Source: Salinispirillum sp049115955
Lineage (GTDB): Bacteria; Pseudomonadota; Gammaproteobacteria; Pseudomonadales; Natronospirillaceae
Assembly: GCA_049115955.1 (NCBI GenBank)
Contig: JAGDZJ010000001.1
Coordinates: forward strand, 1 to 64,000
Direction of reading: 5' to 3'
DNA length: 64,000 nt
Shown here: positions 25,957 through 34,895 of the stretch, one piece after another
Numbering within the stretch: the first letter of the stretch is position 1
Layout: each line of letters begins with the position of its first letter
Program-made: the position numbers and the translations under genes
Notes under the pieces: model-generated
Databases searched by the model: none
The model's input: only the letters and a program-made list of their open reading frames with translations
What the model was told of the DNA's origin: nothing

Positions 25957-26763
25957 TTAGAAGGTCACTACGGCGCCCAAGAAAAAGCCGGAAGCATCAA
26001 ACTCCAGCTTCGCATCCTCTGGAACTACTTCAGACTCGGCACCATTAATGTCGATGGTCCACTTCCGGTATCCTGCTTCTACACCCACTTTGGCCAAGAT
26101 GTTCGTCGGCAAAGGTGCATAGTAGCGTGCCTTCAGATTCCAATCTGTCATGTTTAAGCCCGCGACAGGGAAGGTATTCAGGGCGCCAGACAATTGGACA
26201 TCCGCCACAGGAATGGTTGTCGCCGCGGCCAAGTGTATCATTGGAATAACGGCAGGAATGCCTTCGAATTCGAAAGGTTGGTCAACACGCTCTTTACCGT
26301 CAGGAGTGTCAACCTCAGCTTCAAAACCACCCAGTAACCAACGCAGATTCACACCCACGTCTAGATAATCAACAAACGGAATGAACTTCGGCCCGAATAC
26401 CAAAGCGGTATCCAGGTGCGTCATATCCAAAATTGCCTCACCGTCAACGTTGAAGGTTGTACCAAAGAAATCAAAGTTACCGTTTGCTTCGCCGCTTTCC
26501 ATCCGCAGAGTCTCGTATCGTACCTTCAGATCCGGCAACACAGGCATACCTATGCGACCTTGCAGGTAGTAGCCCGCTTTGGCTTCAAGATCCAAGTCGA
26601 CACTGGTATCTGCATTGGTTGTCAGAGATACATCATCACCGATGCTGCCATCATTCAGTGTATTAAATGCGCCGCCAACACCAACTTCGAAATCAAAGAA
26701 GCCTATTGCCTGTGCAGATGGAATAGACACTGCCACAGCAGCAGCCAAGAGTAATTTTTTCAT
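25957..26763 (-). CDS. TIGR04219-like outer-membrane beta-barrel protein
   Basis: 268 aa. Signal peptide MKKLLLAAAVAVSIPSAQA, then alternating strands and a terminal Phe in FFLGAVVTF, as expected for BamA-recognised barrels. FFDFEVGVGGAFN just after the signal and the GYYLQGRIGMPVLPDLKVRYE segment match the TIGR04219-type proteins of marine Gammaproteobacteria; their role is unknown. The ATG at 26763 leaves a proper signal peptide; the upstream start at 26778 adds five residues. Confidence 0.85.
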   Translation of the reverse strand: MKKLLLAAAVAVSIPSAQAIGFFDFEVGVGGAFNTLNDGSIGDDVSLTTNADTSVDLDLEAKAGYYLQGRIGMPVLPDLKVRYETLRMESGEANGNFDFFGTTFNVDGEAILDMTHLDTALVFGPKFIPFVDYLDVGVNLRWLLGGFEAEVDTPDGKERVDQPFEFEGIPAVIPMIHLAAATTIPVADVQLSGALNTFPVAGLNMTDWNLKARYYAPLPTNILAKVGVEAGYRKWTIDINGAESEVVPEDAKLEFDASGFFLGAVVTF

Positions 26764-26795
26764 AGTATTCGTCCTCACCCTTCAGGGCTACCCAG

Positions 26796-27509
26796 TCAGT
26801 TAAAGGTTATACCGATACGACGACCCACTTCTTCGTAAGCCTCGATCACGTTTCCGAGGTCCTGCCGGAAGCGATCTTTATCCAGCTTTTCCAACGTATT
26901 CTTGTCCCACAGACGACAGCCGTCTGGCGAAAATTCATCACCAAGCACCAGTTGTCCGTCGATGACGCCAAATTCCAGCTTATAGTCCACTAGAATCATT
27001 TCGCCACTATCAAACAGCTTAGTCAATACATCGTTAACTGCCAATGTCAGCGCCTTCATACCAGCAATTTGCTCTTCCGTTGCCCAACCAAAGCTGATGA
27101 TGTGCGCATCATTGATCATGGGGTCGCCCAAGGCGTCGTTTTTCAGGAAGAACTCGAATACCGGCGGATTCAGCGCCAACCCTTCTTCGACGCCTAAACG
27201 GCGCACCAAACTGCCTGCAGCGCGGTTACGCACTACACACTCTATCGGCAGCATCTTCAGGCTCTTGACTAACGATTCGTTTGGCGACAGCAGTTTTACA
27301 AAGTGTGTTTGAATGCCCGCAGCGGCCAACTTCTCCATAATAAAGGCATTGAACTGATTGTTCACCCGACCTTTGCGCGCCAAGGCTTCCTTCTTTTTGC
27401 CATCGAAAGCTGAGGTATCGTCACGAAACTCCAATACCAACAGGGCTTCATCATCTGTGGTGTACACCGACTTGGCTTTTCCGGCGTACAGCAGTGTGTT
27501 CTTATTCAT
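26796..27509 (-). CDS. purC: SAICAR synthetase
   Basis: 237 aa, the exact usual length. Adds aspartate to CAIR in purine synthesis. Motifs: YAGKAKSVY near residue 8, FRDDTSAFDGKK near 30, VVRNRAAGSL near 95, and LVDYKLEFG and GDEFSPDGCRLWD near 170-200. The ATG at 27509 has GAGGGG 9 bases upstream; the longer frame overlaps the upstream hydrolase. Order dapA-bamC-(MBL)-purC resembles E. coli dapA-bamC-purC, with an extra gene inserted. Confidence 0.96.
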   Translation of the reverse strand: MNKNTLLYAGKAKSVYTTDDEALLVLEFRDDTSAFDGKKKEALARKGRVNNQFNAFIMEKLAAAGIQTHFVKLLSPNESLVKSLKMLPIECVVRNRAAGSLVRRLGVEEGLALNPPVFEFFLKNDALGDPMINDAHIISFGWATEEQIAGMKALTLAVNDVLTKLFDSGEMILVDYKLEFGVIDGQLVLGDEFSPDGCRLWDKNTLEKLDKDRFRQDLGNVIEAYEEVGRRIGITFN

Positions 27510-27522
27510 CGTAGCAAGCCCC

Positions 27523-28293
27523 TCAGAGCGGTTGAATCTGGCACCAGTCGAAACCAGTATCCTGTAGGTTAATCTGTAACTTGGCTTCATGCCCCGGCAT
27601 TGCAGCAGCCAACACGGACTCAGCCAAGGTCACGTCGTTATTCTGCTCACTGATATGAGAAATCACCACACGCTGCAAGCGTTGTATATCTATCTGACTC
27701 AGCAGTTCGGCACTTTGGCCATTGCTTAAATGCCCCAGCGGCCCACCAACACGGCGCTTTAACGACGGAGGGTACGGCCCAACCGCAAGCATATCGGGAT
27801 CATGATTGGCTTCCAAAATGAGGGCATCGACCGCTTGATACGCCTTAATCACATGCGGTGTGACATGCCCTAAATCGGTCAATATGCCCAGACGCTGCGC
27901 ACCAAAACCCAATACAAATTGGCAGGCTTCGCGCGCATCATGCGGTACGGCAACCGGCTGAATCTCAATATCCCCTATCGCAAACGTCTGATGCAGATCA
28001 ATCACTCGGATACGGGCTTCAGCCGTACAATCCAAAGCAATTGCCGTACCCGCTGACATATAAACAGGGACGTTTAAACGGCGACTCAATGCCATAACAC
28101 CTTTGGCGTGATCACCATGCTCATGCGTCACCAAGATGGCAGACAATTGTTCAGGAGGGAAATCCAAGCGTGCCATGCGCAGTAAGGTTTCTTTAACACT
28201 GAACCCGCAATCCACCAAAACAGCCGTATTCGCCGCAGCAATCAGCGTTGCATTACCCTTACTGCCACTGCCCAGTGAGGCGAAACGCATCAT
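27523..28293 (-). CDS. MBL-fold metallohydrolase, YycJ-like
   Basis: 256 aa. The metal motif is THEHGDHAKG near residue 55, with further ligands in VPHDAREAC near 125, LTDLGHVT near 148 and ISHISEQNND near 215. Start SLGSGSKGNATLI is typical of the YycJ/WalJ-type group; some members are nucleases (5'-exonuclease), so that is possible here. The ATG overlaps the bamC stop by 4 bp, and purC follows 13 bp later, so all are one operon with dapA. Confidence 0.85.
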   Translation of the reverse strand: MMRFASLGSGSKGNATLIAAANTAVLVDCGFSVKETLLRMARLDFPPEQLSAILVTHEHGDHAKGVMALSRRLNVPVYMSAGTAIALDCTAEARIRVIDLHQTFAIGDIEIQPVAVPHDAREACQFVLGFGAQRLGILTDLGHVTPHVIKAYQAVDALILEANHDPDMLAVGPYPPSLKRRVGGPLGHLSNGQSAELLSQIDIQRLQRVVISHISEQNNDVTLAESVLAAAMPGHEAKLQINLQDTGFDWCQIQPL

Positions 28294-28877
28294 TGCAGCT
28301 GTGCAAACAGCTCTTGCAACAACTCGCGTTGCGTCGCGACGGGAAACGGCATATCGCCCTCGCGCTCCATGTGTACCTGTGTACCATTGGAGAAGGAATA
28401 AAAGTAGATATTGATCTGTGGTCGCGCGGGGAAAAGCTGATCGTTACGACGCTCCAACCACGCTGAACCATCAATACTGATTCGGCTTTGTTCAATGTCG
28501 ACCTGACGGACACGCCACTCTAATGTTTCAATGGCGGCCTCCAACTGTGCAGAAGCAGCAACGGGCTCATCGGGCATCTCTATCAATGGCAAACCATTGG
28601 CGTCCGTAAACAGACGCAAGGAATCGATGACCCGTGTATTAGCCGCGTCGAGCACCGCCAACTGTTTACGTGGTGCGGTGACCGAGACATCACTGCCGCT
28701 CGGCAGCGGATCGGCAATATAATAGCGGCCTGAGTCCGCTGGTAGCCCGTCGTGTTCCGAGGTGCGCTCCAAACCACCAGCTTGCGACGTCACTAATGGC
28801 GTGCTACCGCATGCTGTAACGAACACTGCGGCCAGCAATGCACAGACTCGAACGGTCCAACGCGAATGAATAATCAC
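28290..28877 (-). CDS. bamC: BamC-like lipoprotein, short form
   Basis: 195 aa. GTG at 28877 overlaps the dapA stop (GTGA), giving a signal ALLAAVFVTAC with Cys at residue 23. E. coli BamC (about 340 residues) has two helix-grip domains; this protein has room for only one after the flexible linker. Assignment rests mainly on position between dapA and purC, as in E. coli, plus the lipobox and general layout. BamC is an accessory part of the outer-membrane barrel-insertion complex. The shorter length means it may keep only part of that role. Confidence 0.7.
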   Translation of the reverse strand: MIIHSRWTVRVCALLAAVFVTACGSTPLVTSQAGGLERTSEHDGLPADSGRYYIADPLPSGSDVSVTAPRKQLAVLDAANTRVIDSLRLFTDANGLPLIEMPDEPVAASAQLEAAIETLEWRVRQVDIEQSRISIDGSAWLERRNDQLFPARPQINIYFYSFSNGTQVHMEREGDMPFPVATQRELLQELFAQLQ

Positions 28878-29749
28878 AGTATGCCGGACTCCATCATCGC
28901 TTGCTTTAACGTATCGTGATATTGCTTGTCGAACTGTACCAAAGGCAAACGAATCCCCGGCGGAATCAACCCCATGATATTCAGGGCCCATTTCACCGGG
29001 ACGGGATTGCTCTCTAGAAACAGGTTTTTATGCAACGGCTGCAACAAGTTGTCGAGGCGCTCAGCCAGCTCCAAGTTACCACCCATGGCCGCTTCACACA
29101 TATTTTGCATGGCCAAAGGAGATACGTTGGCAGTTACGGAAATCAGGCCATCACCGCCTTCCAGCAAGAAGTCTTTGCTCGTCGCGTCGTCACCGGAATA
29201 AAGCGCAAAGTCCTGACCGGCCAGCTTTTTGATCGCTTTCACGCGGGAGACATCGCCCGTCGCTTCTTTGACGCCAACGATGTTCGGAATACGCGACAGG
29301 CGCGCAATGGTTTCATTGCTCATATCCGTCACTGTGCGGCTGGGTACGTTGTAGAGAATCACCGGAATGTCCACGGCTTCGGCAATGGCTTTGAAATGAC
29401 GATACAGGCCTTCCTGGCTCGGCTTGTTGTAGTAAGGCACTACCGACAAGCACATGTCGGCACCGACTTCAGCTGCGGCCCGCGTCAACTCAATGGCTTC
29501 AACGGTGTTATTGGCACCGGTACCCGCCACCACGGGGATACGCCCCGCACAGTATTCAACGGTGAATTTCACTACAGATTTGTGCTCGGCCATACTGAGA
29601 GTAGTGGACTCACCCGTTGTGCCCATGGACACAATCGCCTGTGTTTTATTCTCGATGTGAAAATCGAGCAATTGCTCAAGGCTTTCCCAGTGAATGCTGC
29701 CGTCTTCACTCATTGGGGTCACTAGAGCGACCATACTCCCAGTAATCAT
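28874..29749 (-). CDS. dapA: 4-hydroxy-tetrahydrodipicolinate synthase
   Basis: 291 aa. Condenses pyruvate with aspartate semialdehyde for lysine and peptidoglycan diaminopimelate. Schiff-base Lys is in NIVGVKEATGD near residue 160, catalytic Tyr in VILYNVPSRT near 133, and the triad Thr in GTTGEST near 44. No frame damage. First gene of the dapA-bamC-MBL-purC operon. Confidence 0.97.
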   Translation of the reverse strand: MITGSMVALVTPMSEDGSIHWESLEQLLDFHIENKTQAIVSMGTTGESTTLSMAEHKSVVKFTVEYCAGRIPVVAGTGANNTVEAIELTRAAAEVGADMCLSVVPYYNKPSQEGLYRHFKAIAEAVDIPVILYNVPSRTVTDMSNETIARLSRIPNIVGVKEATGDVSRVKAIKKLAGQDFALYSGDDATSKDFLLEGGDGLISVTANVSPLAMQNMCEAAMGGNLELAERLDNLLQPLHKNLFLESNPVPVKWALNIMGLIPPGIRLPLVQFDKQYHDTLKQAMMESGIL

Positions 29750-29901
29750 TCAATAACTCCCGCCTTTCGGCGTGCAATACACGTATGTTGGGTACACCTA
29801 AAAGTACAAGCTCAACACTTTTTAGGTCTGCCCTTTAAGGGCGCAATGGTAATGCGCTAGGGCGACTATCTCAACCGCCAGTACGCCACAATGACATTTT
29901 T

Positions 29902-30975
29902 TTATACAGCGTCGGGGTGCTTAGGCCATGCGTTATAAACCGCTTTGACCAATGTGGCCAATGGAATGGCAAAAAATACGCCCCAGAAACCCCAAACTCC
30001 ACCAAAAAACAACACCGCTATGATGATAAATATCGGGTGTAAATTAACGGCCTCAGAGAACAGCAACGGCACCAAGACATTGCCGTCTAGCATCTGAATG
30101 ACCAGATAGACCACCACGACGGTATAGAAGTGTGGGCCGACACCAAACTGGAACAACGCAATCAGCGCTACCGGCACCGTCGCCACGGTTGCACCGATGT
30201 ATGGAATCAACACCGACAAGCCAACCATCAAGGCTAACAGCGCCGAATAGTTCAGCCCCAACAGTTCAAAAGCAACAAAACTCACTGAGCCTACAATCAA
30301 GATCTCAATAACCTTGCCGCGAATGTAGTTGGCAATTTGCTGATTCATCTCCGCGCCAATGTCGGTTAACAGACGACGCCGAGTGGGCAATAGAGTCAAC
30401 CATGACTCCCACAATGTTTTACGGTCCTTCAGCATGAAGAACACCATCAAGGGCACGATGATCAGATAGATCAGTAAGGTAATTAAGTTAGGTATTGTCG
30501 ACAGCGACAAGCCAACCAAGCGCGGCAAATAGTTCGCGGCCTGATTACCCAGAGCCCCAAGATTGAGTTGACGCACCCACTGCAGCGTCTCTTCATCATC
30601 AAAAATCTCGGGGAACCGGGCAGGCAACTCGCCTAACGCAAGCTGCATCTGATTCAGCATCTTCGGCAGTTCAGCGGTCAAGGTCATCACCTGGCCCCAC
30701 AAGAACGGCACTAAGATCAGCACCACAAGCAGTAAAATACCTAAAAACAGTAACGACAAGATAGAGGCGGCGACCACATAAGGCACCTTGAGGCGTACCA
30801 GCCTGTCCATTATCGGCGCGAACACATAGGCCACAATCAACGCGGCAAAAACAGGCGCCATCACCCCACCAAACAGCCACACGACTAACGTAGACGCGAT
30901 CAACACTAACGCGAGAATGACCGCTTCTTCGTCATGGAAATAGCGGTTATACATGCGCTCAAATACTTTAAGCAT
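29902..30975 (-). CDS. perM: AI-2E family transporter (PerM-like)
   Basis: 357 aa, about eight membrane helices, with the paired N-terminal helices (LVLIASTLVVWLFGGVMAPVFAALIVAYVFAPIMDRL) and a conserved C-terminal LIPYIGATVATVPVALIALFQFG segment. Members of this family are permeases of varied substrate; Na+/H+ antiport and AI-2 export are reported in some. perM next to bepA is as in E. coli, supporting the symbol. The start lies 8 bp inside the end of the TusA-like gene, so the two are coupled. Confidence 0.85.
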   Translation of the reverse strand: MLKVFERMYNRYFHDEEAVILALVLIASTLVVWLFGGVMAPVFAALIVAYVFAPIMDRLVRLKVPYVVAASILSLLFLGILLLVVLILVPFLWGQVMTLTAELPKMLNQMQLALGELPARFPEIFDDEETLQWVRQLNLGALGNQAANYLPRLVGLSLSTIPNLITLLIYLIIVPLMVFFMLKDRKTLWESWLTLLPTRRRLLTDIGAEMNQQIANYIRGKVIEILIVGSVSFVAFELLGLNYSALLALMVGLSVLIPYIGATVATVPVALIALFQFGVGPHFYTVVVVYLVIQMLDGNVLVPLLFSEAVNLHPIFIIIAVLFFGGVWGFWGVFFAIPLATLVKAVYNAWPKHPDAV

Positions 30976-31216
30976 TGGTTGCTCCGGCTTGAATTAAAAA
31001 GATGCAGGTCGAATCTTGCTCATTCTGTGAAATCAGTGTGTGTGACGTAGATGCCAAATAACGAGGTATATCCCGCTGCGAGCCTGGGTCTGTCGTGATG
31101 ATCTGCAAGCGTTGACCATCCTCGGCTTTTGCTAACCATTGTTTCACCTTCAACAATGGTAAAGGACACGCCAACCGACTAGCATCTATGACGGTCTCCG
31201 CTATATTTGTGCTCAT
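30968..31216 (-). CDS. TusA/SirA-like sulfur-carrier protein
   Basis: 82 aa, same length as tusA at 19747-19995. CPxP motif is ACPLPLLKVKQWL (Cys near residue 17); TTDPGSQRDIPRYL near 40-55 matches the family. Because another copy fits TusA better, this may be a paralogue (YedF-like role) tied to the perM product or to BepA. The ATG at 31216, with GGTGAGAG upstream, is chosen over a longer frame to 31378, which would run antisense through bepA. It is divergent from bepA with almost no gap. Confidence 0.78.
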   Translation of the reverse strand: MSTNIAETVIDASRLACPLPLLKVKQWLAKAEDGQRLQIITTDPGSQRDIPRYLASTSHTLISQNEQDSTCIFLIQAGATNA

Positions 31217-31217
31217 G

Positions 31218-32648
31218 ATGTCTCTCACCTTGAAGTTGCACCCCGTATTGCCCTTGGTGAGTCGTACTCGCCTTAAGACCTTTGCTGCATGTCTATTCGC
31301 TGCGTTCACCGCTGGCAATGCACAGACGGAAGCCTTAGTCAGTGACCTGCCATCGCTGGGCCAGAAAGATATACGCACTCAGACAGAGGAAGCAATATCG
31401 GGACTGCGTTACTTACGTTTTCTTAACAGAGAGAGCATCGTAACTCAGGACCCTGCTCTCACCTATTACCTGCAACAATCTACCGCCCCACTGTTACCGT
31501 TTTTTGCCAACGAACAACGACCCTCAGACCTGATGATCTTCGGCGTGAACAATCGTAACTTCAACGCCTTTGCTTTGCCTGGTGGATTGATCGGCGTGCA
31601 TACGGGCATGCTGGATCAAATGACAGACACTGCTGAATTGCAGGCGATTATAGCACACGAACTGGGACACTTAGCCCTTGGACATCACGCACGCCTGGCC
31701 GGCGCTCAACGAGACTCCATGGGGTTGGTAATTGCCAGTTTATTGCTCTTGCCGTTGGCTGCCCAAGTCGATGTAAACCTGGCCGCAGGGGTATTCTATG
31801 GTGCTCAGGGCTTGGCCCTACAACAGCAACTGGCCTTCTCGCGCAGTATGGAAGAGGAAGCGGATCGTGCAGCTGTTAACGCTATGCGGTCCAGCAGCCT
31901 ACCACTGCAAGGGCTTATTGACGCCTATGAGTCCATGGCGCGCTACCAACGCTCTCAAATAGGTACCGCGGGGTCGTCGTATCCCGGCACTCACCCTGAT
32001 GTTATTAGTCGCCTTGCTGATCTTCGTAATCGGATGGCCGACTTACCTCCAGCTACCACGCAAACGGATTTGAGCATTCCTTTATGCTGGATACAGATGG
32101 ACTTCAGTCTAACCACGCGCGCCACGACGGCGCCCTGCAACCAATATTCAGCTCGGGAGTCACTACCACGTCAAGACCAGCAGACCTTTTGGCTCGACAT
32201 GCTGGCCAACTACCCGGCGAACCCCTATTTAATTTTCCGCGCTAACGAATGGTTAAGACGTCACAATACCAGTGATGAAGATAAAAGATTGCGCGCGCGC
32301 CTAACAGAGCAAAGTCGTTTGTTATCCGACAATTGGTTGGTAGCGCTGAGCGCGCTGTCATCCGAGCTGTATGATCACCCGACCGAACGTGAAAGATGGA
32401 CTCGCACCCTGTATCAAGCGGCCCCACCCAATGATTTAGCTTCGTGGGGACTGTTGAGTCAGGAATTCAACTTAGCGGATCGCCGTGCGCTGGCATTTCG
32501 CGCCGAAGCGCAAAGCAGTTGGATCAAAGGGGAGGTGGGACTCGCAGTGCGTCAACTGCAGCGCGCTATTGAATTGACCGAGATTGCATCAGAGCGCAGC
32601 GCATGGCAGCCGATACTGCGACGCTGGGAGGCGTTATTGCCCAGCTAA
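31218..32648 (+). CDS. bepA: M48-family periplasmic protease/chaperone
   Basis: 476 aa (E. coli BepA: 487). Signal-like segment with a hydrophobic LKTFAACLFAAFTAGNA; zinc site HELGHLALGHH near residue 145 and downstream Glu in EEEADRAAV near 205; C-terminal TPR-like helical region (about 300-475). BepA acts in LptD assembly and quality control of outer-membrane proteins; that role is inferred from similarity and the perM neighbour. The start is uncertain: ATG at 31218 is used; 31215, 31188 and GTG at 31257 (which would leave a cleaner signal) are alternatives. Its 5' end faces the TusA-like start, so divergent promoters must overlap coding sequence. Confidence 0.85.
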   Translation: MSLTLKLHPVLPLVSRTRLKTFAACLFAAFTAGNAQTEALVSDLPSLGQKDIRTQTEEAISGLRYLRFLNRESIVTQDPALTYYLQQSTAPLLPFFANEQRPSDLMIFGVNNRNFNAFALPGGLIGVHTGMLDQMTDTAELQAIIAHELGHLALGHHARLAGAQRDSMGLVIASLLLLPLAAQVDVNLAAGVFYGAQGLALQQQLAFSRSMEEEADRAAVNAMRSSSLPLQGLIDAYESMARYQRSQIGTAGSSYPGTHPDVISRLADLRNRMADLPPATTQTDLSIPLCWIQMDFSLTTRATTAPCNQYSARESLPRQDQQTFWLDMLANYPANPYLIFRANEWLRRHNTSDEDKRLRARLTEQSRLLSDNWLVALSALSSELYDHPTERERWTRTLYQAAPPNDLASWGLLSQEFNLADRRALAFRAEAQSSWIKGEVGLAVRQLQRAIELTEIASERSAWQPILRRWEALLPS

Positions 32649-32669
32649 GGGAAGCCTGTTCGGGCATAG

Positions 32670-32695
32670 GGCGGAAGAGCGCAGCGTCATCCGCC
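32670..32695. terminator. GC-rich hairpin between convergent genes
   Basis: GGCGGA / TCCGCC stem with a 14-base loop between bepA and nadA stops. The left arm shares 14-15 bases with 12411-12425. May act as terminator or be a dispersed palindromic repeat. Confidence 0.5.
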
Positions 32696-32709
32696 GTCAG
32701 GCTGACCTC

Positions 32710-33768
32710 CTACAGCTTCAATCCGGTTGAGAAATCCAGCATGCGCTGCAGAGGGACCAAGGCTCGAAGCCGCAAAGCATCGTCTACATACACTTCTTGA
32801 TCGTCGTTTAGCAGACTGGAGCGCAAGTTATCCAGTTGGTTCATAGCCATCCAAGGGCAGTGTGCACAACTGCGGCAGGTTGCGCCAGAACCGCCAGTCG
32901 GCGCTTCGATAAAGCTTTTCTGTGGACTTGCTTGCTGCATTTTGTAAAAAATACCGCGATCGGTTGCCACGATGAATTGCTGATTCGGCAAGGTTTGCGT
33001 CGCTTTCAGCAATTGCGTAGTAGAGCCAATAACATCTGCTAGTGCCAAGACGGCCTCAGGGCTTTCTGGGTGGACCAACACGGCGGCTTCAGGGTAGACA
33101 GCCTTAAGCTTCTGCAAGCCCTGCGCCTTAAACTCTTCATGCACCACACAAGAGCCATTCCACAACAACATGTCGGCGCCAGTCTGACTGGCAACATAAC
33201 GTCCGAGGTGCTGATCCGGCGCCCAAAGGATCTTCTCGCCGCGCGTCGCCAGATGATTAATTACATCAACCGCTATACTCGAAGTAACAACCCAGTCAGC
33301 TTGCGCTTTTACGGCAGCGGACGTATTCGCATAAACCACCACGGTGCGATCAGGGTGCTGGGCGCGAAATGCCGCGAACTCGTCTGGCGGACAGCCTAAG
33401 TCCAGAGAACACTCAGCTTCAAGAGTGGGCATTATCACGCGCTTTTCCGGGCTCAGAATTTTGGCCGTCTCACCCATAAAACGAACACCAGCCACTACGA
33501 TGGTGTCGGCACGGGTGTTGGCGCCGAAACGGGCCATTTCAAGGGAATCGCCAATAAAGCCACCACTCACCTCAGCAAGCTCCTGCATGAGGGGGTCGGT
33601 ATAGTAGTGCGCAACCAACACGGCATTGCGTGCCCGGAGCATGTCCGTCAATTCGAGCATGCGCTCTTTCTTCTCGCCATGCGACATGATCGATTGCGTG
33701 ACATGGTCAGGAACACAGACCACGGGAATGGACGATATCTTAGGACCGACCGTAAAAGATGCGCTCAT
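32710..33768 (-). CDS. nadA: quinolinate synthase A
   Basis: 352 aa. Makes quinolinate from iminoaspartate and DHAP for NAD. YTDPLMQELAE near residue 55, GDSLEMARFGA near 72 and the [4Fe-4S] cysteines (in LDLGCPPDE, WNGSCVVHEE and CRSCAHCPWM) are all visible. Located beside the tRNA-Lys pair, as nadA is near tRNA-Lys in Pseudomonas. Confidence 0.95.
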   Translation of the reverse strand: MSASFTVGPKISSIPVVCVPDHVTQSIMSHGEKKERMLELTDMLRARNAVLVAHYYTDPLMQELAEVSGGFIGDSLEMARFGANTRADTIVVAGVRFMGETAKILSPEKRVIMPTLEAECSLDLGCPPDEFAAFRAQHPDRTVVVYANTSAAVKAQADWVVTSSIAVDVINHLATRGEKILWAPDQHLGRYVASQTGADMLLWNGSCVVHEEFKAQGLQKLKAVYPEAAVLVHPESPEAVLALADVIGSTTQLLKATQTLPNQQFIVATDRGIFYKMQQASPQKSFIEAPTGGSGATCRSCAHCPWMAMNQLDNLRSSLLNDDQEVYVDDALRLRALVPLQRMLDFSTGLKL

Positions 33769-33887
33769 AAAGTGGTTCTTAGCTTGGGACTGATATAGCT
33801 ATCGATTGTAGCACAACTCATAAGGCTAAAAGGCACCGATAAGTCTATGAAAGTTTTAGATAACCAACGACAGTTGGCAAAGGGAAA

Positions 33888-33963
33888 TGGTGGGTCGTGC
33901 AGGATTCGAACCTGCGACCAATTGGTTAAAAGCCAACTGCTCTACCAACTGAGCTAACGACCC
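33888..33963 (-). tRNA. tRNA-Lys(TTT), copy 1
   Basis: 76 nt with encoded CCA; acceptor GGGTCGT pairs with ACGACCC; anticodon loop CTTTTAA gives anticodon TTT. Identical to the copy at 34082-34157. Confidence 0.97.
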
Positions 33964-33977
33964 GTTACGCGGTGCGC

Positions 33978-34006
33978 ATTGTGCTGTTTGGCAGCAAAAA
34001 AGTCAA
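33978..34006 (-). promoter_or_regulatory. sigma-70-like promoter of tRNA-Lys copy 1
   Basis: On the minus strand TTGACT (34006-34001), 17 bases, CACAAT (33983-33978), 14 bases before the tRNA. The -10 is weak. Confidence 0.55.
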
Positions 34007-34081
34007 GCTTATTAGACACTTAGGTCAGCTAGACTTCCATACTTTTACTTGCTGAGCCAATTCTACTTCGCCGGTAGAAAG

Positions 34082-34157
34082 TGGTGGGTCGTGCAGGATT
34101 CGAACCTGCGACCAATTGGTTAAAAGCCAACTGCTCTACCAACTGAGCTAACGACCC
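34082..34157 (-). tRNA. tRNA-Lys(TTT), copy 2
   Basis: 76 nt, base for base the same as copy 1 (33888-33963), 118 bp away in tandem. Anticodon TTT; CCA encoded. Confidence 0.97.
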
Positions 34158-34173
34158 TCAAGCAAGGCGGCAT

Positions 34174-34201
34174 ATGATAGGGATTTTTCAGTCGAGCGCA
34201 A
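34174..34201 (-). promoter_or_regulatory. sigma-70-like promoter of tRNA-Lys copy 2
   Basis: TTGCGC (34201-34196), 16 bases, TATCAT (34179-34174) on the minus strand, 16 bases before the tRNA. Confidence 0.5.
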
Positions 34202-34214
34202 GTCCCTAATTTAA

Positions 34215-34889
34215 TTAATTTTTTCTGTAAGGTGTTGGGTCGGCCACACCGGCGTCTACAAAGCCTTGGTGGCGCAGACGACAACTGTCGCATACACCAC
34301 ACGCCACACCTTGAGCATCAGCTTGATAACAAGACACCGTCATACCGTAGTCCACACCGGCCGCTATGCCGGACTGAATTATCTCAGCCTTAGTCATATA
34401 CAACAAAGGCGCCTCCAAACGAATCGGATGACCGGTTACCGTAGCTTTAGTCGCTACGTTGACAAGATTTTGAAAAGCTTCCAGAAACTCCGGGCGGCAA
34501 TCAGGATAACCCGAATAATCCACCGCGTTGATCCCTAGATGGATGCTGTCAGCACCGGTGACCTCAGCATATGCCAGTGCATAAGACAGAAATACCGTAT
34601 TGCGTGCCGGAACATAGGTATTAGGAATACCTTCTTGGGCGCTTTCTGGAACAGCAATGGACGAATCCGTCAGTGATGAACCACCGAGCTGACCGAGATC
34701 GATATCGATTACCCGGTGAGATTCCAACCCAAGCGCTTCAACAACCCGCTCTGCTGCCCGCAGCTCAGACGAATGTCGCTGCCCATAACGAAAACTGATT
34801 GCATGCACACGCTTGTGGCGCTGTACCGCCAGAGCTGCAACGGTGGCCGAGTCCAGTCCACCGGACAGTAAAACAATTGCGAGGCTCAT
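34215..34889 (-). CDS. queC: 7-cyano-7-deazaguanine synthase
   Basis: 224 aa. Makes preQ0 from CDG with ATP and ammonia in queuosine synthesis. PP-loop LLSGGLDSATVAAL at residue 8; zinc cysteines CYQAD...CGVCDSCRLR near 188-206. Last gene of the tol operon (6 bp after cpoB). queE, often beside it in Pseudomonas, is absent here. Confidence 0.95.
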   Translation of the reverse strand: MSLAIVLLSGGLDSATVAALAVQRHKRVHAISFRYGQRHSSELRAAERVVEALGLESHRVIDIDLGQLGGSSLTDSSIAVPESAQEGIPNTYVPARNTVFLSYALAYAEVTGADSIHLGINAVDYSGYPDCRPEFLEAFQNLVNVATKATVTGHPIRLEAPLLYMTKAEIIQSGIAAGVDYGMTVSCYQADAQGVACGVCDSCRLRHQGFVDAGVADPTPYRKN

Positions 34890-34895
34890 AATATC

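Noticed and set aside
28290..28991. Longer bamC start at 28991
   Set aside because: It would overlap dapA by 118 bp and bury the lipoprotein signal; the GTG at 28877 overlaps the dapA stop by 4 bp and gives a normal signal.
33888..34157. Direct repeats as a CRISPR-like array
   Set aside because: The 76-bp repeats are two tRNA-Lys genes with cloverleaf pairing; no cas genes or spacers are present.
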